DNA from: Ricinus communis
Lineage: Eukaryota > Streptophyta > Magnoliopsida > Malpighiales > Euphorbiaceae
Direction: 5' to 3'
Length of the DNA: 64,000 bases
Assembly: GCF_019578655.1 (NCBI RefSeq)
Contig: NC_063263.1
Location: 24,303,001-24,367,000 of the forward strand
The notes beneath the pieces were generated by a model. The model was not told the DNA's origin, ran no database searches, and worked only from the letters and a program-made list of their open reading frames with translations. Made by a program: the position numbers and the translations under genes. How positions within the stretch are numbered: position 1 is the first letter of the stretch; each line of letters begins with the position of its first letter. This document shows positions 59,441 to 64,000 of the stretch, one piece after another.

Positions 59441-62253
59441 TATAAGAATAGCATATAAAAAATTATAGTGGTTTGGTTGTTAACAAAACCTACGCCCATT
59501 CCCCAATTTATAATTGGGCATTCACTATACTTGTATTTTTACACTTGCAGTTTCAAGCTCACTCCCCACTTATTGTTTTAGGGCTCACACTAAACCTTAT
59601 AACTTGTGTTTCTTAGGCTCACACACAACCCTTAAAGAGTTTTCCTAGGCTAACTCTTAAACCTTAACCCAAGTGTTTTGGCTAACACTCAAACCTCAAA
59701 AGAGCATTCAAGCTCTTATAATAATAAAAAATGAGAAATATTAATTGCAAGAAGAAAAAAATTGAATGTATAATAGTGTGGAGTTAGGAGGTTATTGATC
59801 AACCTTAAATGACCTTTTAATATGGTTTCTACAGCCTAAAAACCTCAAAGAGGCATTATGAGTAAATCCCTAAAAGTTTGCACAATCTAGCTTTAAGACA
59901 ATGCATTAAATGAACTTTTCAGGATTTGCCTCCAACGGCTATTTGATGTGGCGGCATAGCATTAACGACTTTCTGATATGACCTTTGACGGTTCCTAACG
60001 ATTACTTCAGCCTTTAATTTTTGCGATCGCACCCTCCTGAGGTGCGGTCATGATTTCAAGCTTTTCCAGGCTAAAAACTTCTGCTTTGAAACTTCTAATT
60101 TTTATGGTCGCGCCCTAAATGGTGTGATCGCGATGTTGAGTAATTGTAGACTTGAAGTTGCTACCATCAAATTGTTAATTTTCGTGGTCATGCCCTCTTG
60201 GTGCAGTTGCAATTTTGAAGTACTTTTACTTAACTTATACTACATCAATAAAACTCAAGGAATCATTATTTCAAATATCAATTTGTTTGTTAAGATTAAA
60301 AGATAAAGGAATAAGTAATGTGACAAGGCACTTAGGCTAATAATCTTCTCTTTTTTGATTTTGATAAAAAAAATTAGCAAACATAGCAAAATAGATAAGC
60401 AATTTTAAAATTATTACTCCCCTTTAATTTTTACTCCAACTCAATTTATGCAAGTTAAGGAAAGTTTTTGCTTAATCATTCTCCCTCTTTGTCAAATTTA
60501 AAAAGATTAAACATATAAAGGTGTTAAAGAGAGATAGAAGGCATAAAAGAAGGAAGCATTAATCATAAGCAATACTTAGAAGGGATAAGAAGTAACACTG
60601 ATATAGGTGTTGAATTGCATAGATTGGAAAAATAGAATAAAAGAAAAAGTGAAAGGCAATGAAAAAAGATGAAAAACATGAATGCAATGCAAAATGAGAT
60701 GAGAGAAGAAATGGCTTCTAAATATCCTTTAAACCACTTCATTCTTCTTCCTCTTCACCCTCCTATCACTAAACTCTTCATTGGATAAGCACCAAGACTC
60801 CGGATGGCAAGAAGGTATGCCATGGTGGTTTTTCATTTCAATGAGGTCTTCATGAACATGCTTGAGAGGCTTATATAACTTCTCAATTCTCTTTGCTTGC
60901 CTTGTCATGAAGATCATCATTTTATCCCTTAGGGTGATCTTCCCTTGAGGCATACTCATTTCTTTCTCGGCTATTTCTTCCTCACTCTTTGTCTCCTCAA
61001 CCTCTTCTTCTTCTTCCTTTTTTCCCGCCTCAATGTGTAACCTTGCCCCTTTTCTTTTTTCCTTGCTTGTTCTATAGATGAAATGACACTAGCACCCAAA
61101 ACAACTTCCAAAGACTCATCACTCTTTCTCTTTAGAACTCTTGAGTGAAGGAAGTATTGAATGGTTATGTAGTTGGTGCTCAAGGATAGAAGGGTTTTTA
61201 GAAAGAGAAGGTTTGTTGGGGTTAGGAGTTTGAAGTAGTATGCAATCATGGAGACATAAGATGAAACTATGACGCAACCACAAGAAGTTTTAGAAAGGTA
61301 GACAGGATGATTAATGAGGAAGTAGGTCAGTTGAATGGGCTTGTTTTGGACCATGGAATAAAGGATACAAAGGTCCTTTTAGATGATCTTCTCAATACCA
61401 TCACACTTTCCATGAATGGTTAGTGTGATGATCCTTTGAATAGTCCAATAGAGAAGAGACTTAAAGTGTTTGGCATTGGAATTTTTTCAAGTTTGGTTTC
61501 AATAGAGATTTCTTTCTAAAAAGGAAACTAAAATTACTTGTAAGTCACCAAGTGCTGTAATGCCATGTTCTTGGAAGTTGAATATCGCTCCAAGTTCACT
61601 CATTGTCAATTGGAAGCTTTGTCCAAAAAGGTTGAAAGTGATCCTAAAGTAGCCAAGTTCTCCTTCTTGTCTCTTACTAACTTCTAGAGAATTTAAGAAC
61701 TCCAAAGTTAGTTCCTTGTGTCCATCTATACTAGGATACATCAACTTCTCCATTTTTACGTTGTTCAGTGTGTTTGAGAACATCCTCATAACTCCCAAGC
61801 TTTCTGAAGTCCACGTTTAGAAGGGCTCTAGATGCCTCAAACTTCTTTTTGGCAAGGGTCTTGCACTTGTTTCTTGCCTATTGGCTGGTACCAGTTATTC
61901 TTATAGGTATGTCTAGTAATGATGCAAGAAGATCTTAATCTTCGGCCTTACCCTTACCTTTGTACCCTTAGGAAGTGGTTTTCTTAGGAGAAATTTGAGA
62001 AAGATGACGAAATGAAGATGATATGTGATGTATTTAAAAGAGAAGTTTGAGAGAATGCTTTTAGAAAGAGAGTAATTGCTTGAAGAATGTTTGAAATAGT
62101 TAAAGTGTATGTAATGGCATAGAGGGGGTATTTATACATAAAAATTGTCAAATAATTGTAATATTTCATTTAAGAGGTGTAACTCCTTGTAAATTTTTCA
62201 AAATAATAGTCAAAAGTTTTGCAAGAATAGTGTAATTCGTGACCGCTTGCACA
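59441..62253 (-). mobile_element. SIRE-like copia terminal repeat, right (5') copy
   Basis: Colinear with 47883-50615. On the minus strand it starts TGTGCAAGCGGTCACG at 62253, has a TATA box (TATAAATA, 62129-62136), the ORF relic, the three GGTCGCGCCCT-type words (about 60020-60215) and ends in mid-LTR at the junction with gag. Its right edge is the exact point where gypsy RT is broken. Confidence 0.65.
60729..61990 (-). pseudogene. ORF relic inside the right terminal repeat (plant-transposon-protein-like)
   Basis: Open minus-strand pieces: 61798-61499 (MEKLMYPSIDGHKELTLEFL, SKRQEGELGYFRITFNLFG, TMSELGAIFNFQEHG), 61354-60971, and 60959-60729 (MPQGKITLRDKMMIFMTRQ ... basic end, TAA-type stop). 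The first piece resembles the domain annotated as putative plant transposon protein, frequent in retroelement-rich plant genomes; this is from memory. The start ATG seen in the left copy is mutated here. Frame breaks separate the pieces. Confidence 0.5.
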
Positions 62254-62640
62254 TGTAGGATTGGAAATAGTGTCGCAGCTTCTTTGAAGGCCCTACTACT
62301 GCTAGACAGATTTTCTCAATTTCGTCATACTTGGTCTCATAAGGTAGTAGCTTCTTGCTGATGTAGTATATGTCATGTTCAAACCCTTCTTTTGATTCTT
62401 TCGCTAACATAGCTCCCAAGGCTTCCCCTTCTACAACTACATATAAGATTATTTGATTAAACCTTGAAAAATCATCCATGAAAGAATACCTGGCATGGGA
62501 TGCTATGCTATCCTCCAACACAACTATATGTGGCAAAAGAAAATCATTTAAGTCTCGGTAATCCATACATATCCTAAGTTGCTTAAGTCTCGGTAATCCA
62601 TACACATCCTAAGTTGCTTGTCCTTTTAAGGAATTAGAAC
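62254..62640 (-). pseudogene. Ty3/gypsy RT with internal deletion (minus strand)
   Basis: Reads RICMDYRDLND, LPHIVVLEDSIASHARYSFMDDFSRFNQI, then passes directly to EGEALGAMLAKESKEGFEHDIYYISKKLLPYETKYDEIEKICLAVV and LRHYFQSY. The first is the RT fingers region and the second the RT/RNase H connection, so the palm including the YxDD active site is missing. A 35-bp tandem duplication repeats the DYRDL-coding stretch (62550-62618). Coding resumes at 47775 beyond the copia insertion. Confidence 0.85.
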
Positions 62641-64000
62641 CAAATTGGCTAGCCATATTGGGTACTTCACTTTTTCTCAGAACTTAGCCTCTATCTGCTT
62701 ATGGATTTCCTCCTTGAAAAACACGTCCTCTTAAAGTACATTAAAAATAGAATGTTCAATGAAAGCAGCCACATCGGCATGCTCCTCAACTATTGGCATT
62801 AGGTCTTCCTCCTCTATCTTTTATGCCCTTTGTCAATGGTCTTAGCTTTGGCATCAACAGTAAGCGTCCTCTCATGTGGCTGCTGGATTTTCTCAACCCT
62901 CATGGCATAGAATTCCTTAATGAAGATTCCAAACCCCGTGTGAGACTTCCCCTTGCTATCAACCCATGGCTCTAGCCTCCTCTTATAAGGAGATAGGGCT
63001 CCTTCCTTTACGAACTGAATGAACCCCTTAGTAGGTGACTTCTCCTTTCTCAGCTTTCGGTTAAGGGGCTTGCCCTATTTCATACCAATCAGATTGGAGT
63101 TGCCCTCAATTCCCAGGTCATCCCAAGAGCCTACTCTATTGTGGCGTCTAACCAGGCCGAATCTAGGGGTATGCCCTATCATCTTCATGATTCTCATTGT
63201 AGGAGTATCTCTTGCCCGAACTTGTGCCATCAGTATCTCCTAGCTCTATACCTTAACCATTCTTCTTTCATTTTTCTCCTCTTTGGGTTCTAATATTGTA
63301 GCTTGACACCCAATCAAGACCTGCTCTTCAATAGCCTTGAGTACTCGAACCCCGTTCTCTATGGCCTTGATTGTTACAACCATGCCTTCATATAGCAATT
63401 TACAATATGGTGCAAAATAGATGGAACACCATATAATGTATGAAACAATAACCTTCCTAAGAGGATCACAAATGAAACTGATATGTCAAGCACAATGAAT
63501 TCTACCGCAGACTCTATGGGCCCCACCTTCACCTAAGGCTTTGAAGGATCCACAAGCTTGTCTCTTTTACTCATTATAGGCTTGAATGCATATGAATGTA
63601 GACTCTAACTCAAATCTCTCCAAACTAGAATTGTCCAAAAAATCTCAAGGGATAGATGTTAATCTCTGATTCATCATCTACTATAAGACACGGGCCTCAC
63701 CCTCTTGACCGTGGCTTTAATATATAAAGGCCGATTGTGCTCCCTTCCTTCAAGAGGCAATTCCTCATTTGTAAAATAGATCGTCTCTGAAGTTTTCTTT
63801 AAAGCCGAGACCAGCTCTTTAGGAGTTGCCTCGACTGATACCACAATTTTGTCAAGGGCCTTGGTCAAGGTCTTGCAATGCTTTGTAGATACTTTCAGCA
63901 ATTGCCATACAGAAATGTCGACCTAGGTTTTCTTCAACTGCTTTAACAAAGCATCCTCATTTACCTTCGGTTCGCTCTTTTTCTCTTCTTTCTCTTTCTT
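62641..64000 (-). pseudogene. Ty3/gypsy pol upstream part with protease region (minus strand)
   Basis: A short open minus-strand piece at 63901-63674 has VSALKKTSETIYFTNEELPLEGREHNRPLYI, which in Tat/Ogre-type elements sits just before the aspartic protease. The rest of the stretch is the protease-to-RT spacer with many stops; I could not read a DTG/DSG motif. The element continues past the window edge. Confidence 0.6.

Noticed and set aside
47776..62258. Target-site duplication of the SIRE-like copia
   Set aside because: The flanking five-base words (gcctt and tgtag) do not match; at least one edge has been altered or misplaced.

Overview
The window is eudicot nuclear DNA, AT-rich and full of transposable-element debris. 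One gene is clearly intact: a six-exon YABBY transcription factor of the YABBY2 class on the plus strand (coding exons between 8547 and 15497, 191 residues). I cannot fix the species. The YABBY2 protein, an rDNA ITS1 fragment and the repeat families would all fit a Malpighiales-type eudicot, but that is an inference.

Layout. 1-1850: a stop-ridden pararetrovirus-like reading frame followed by a TATA-bearing region. 2012-2300: a Cassandra TRIM LTR (5S-rRNA-like core) with its primer-binding site, minus strand. 2305-4950: an older LTR split by a 1.41-kb solo LTR (3269-4677). 5095-6586: a 150-bp direct duplication bracketing a TIR element. 6660-8546: upstream region of YABBY2. 8547-15497: YABBY2, with CT/TA microsatellites in intron 1. 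16541-17051: three tandem copies of a unit containing a decayed plastid-type tRNA-Leu(UAG). 17142-18483: two foldback/MITE elements. 18662-18965: a transition-mutated 18S/ITS1 rDNA fragment. 19-28 kb: AT-rich sequence without recognisable genes, with one less AT-rich, purine-rich island at 22.0-23.1 kb. 27958-29773: a probable non-autonomous Helitron holding an RPA1-like C-terminal fragment and a hAT-type MITE. 30.5-31.4 kb: a long-TIR foldback element.

From about 31.6 kb to the end everything is LTR retrotransposon sequence. A minus-strand Ty1/copia relic (LTR, PPT, degraded pol, gag) occupies 31.6-37.3 kb. A plus-strand Ogre/Tat-like LTR region (37.3-43.4 kb) is split by a 2.79-kb Tekay/Del-like solo LTR with a perfect 5-bp target duplication (40370-43161). 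From 43.7 kb to the end runs a minus-strand Ty3/gypsy pol broken by nested insertions: a plus-strand solo LTR (about 45.14-47.30 kb) inside RNase H, and a 14.5-kb minus-strand SIRE-like copia (47776-62253) inside the RT/RNase H junction. That copia has 2.8-kb terminal repeats carrying their own TATA box and an ORF relic, and is itself broken by an Athila-like gypsy (50799-53538) in its RT and by a second copy of the 2.1-kb LTR family (about 55.39-57.57 kb) between protease and integrase.

No CRISPR array, intact tRNA or rRNA gene, or second intact host gene was seen. The YABBY2 locus is the functional core; the rest records nested insertion, solo-LTR formation, organellar and rDNA transfer, and decay.
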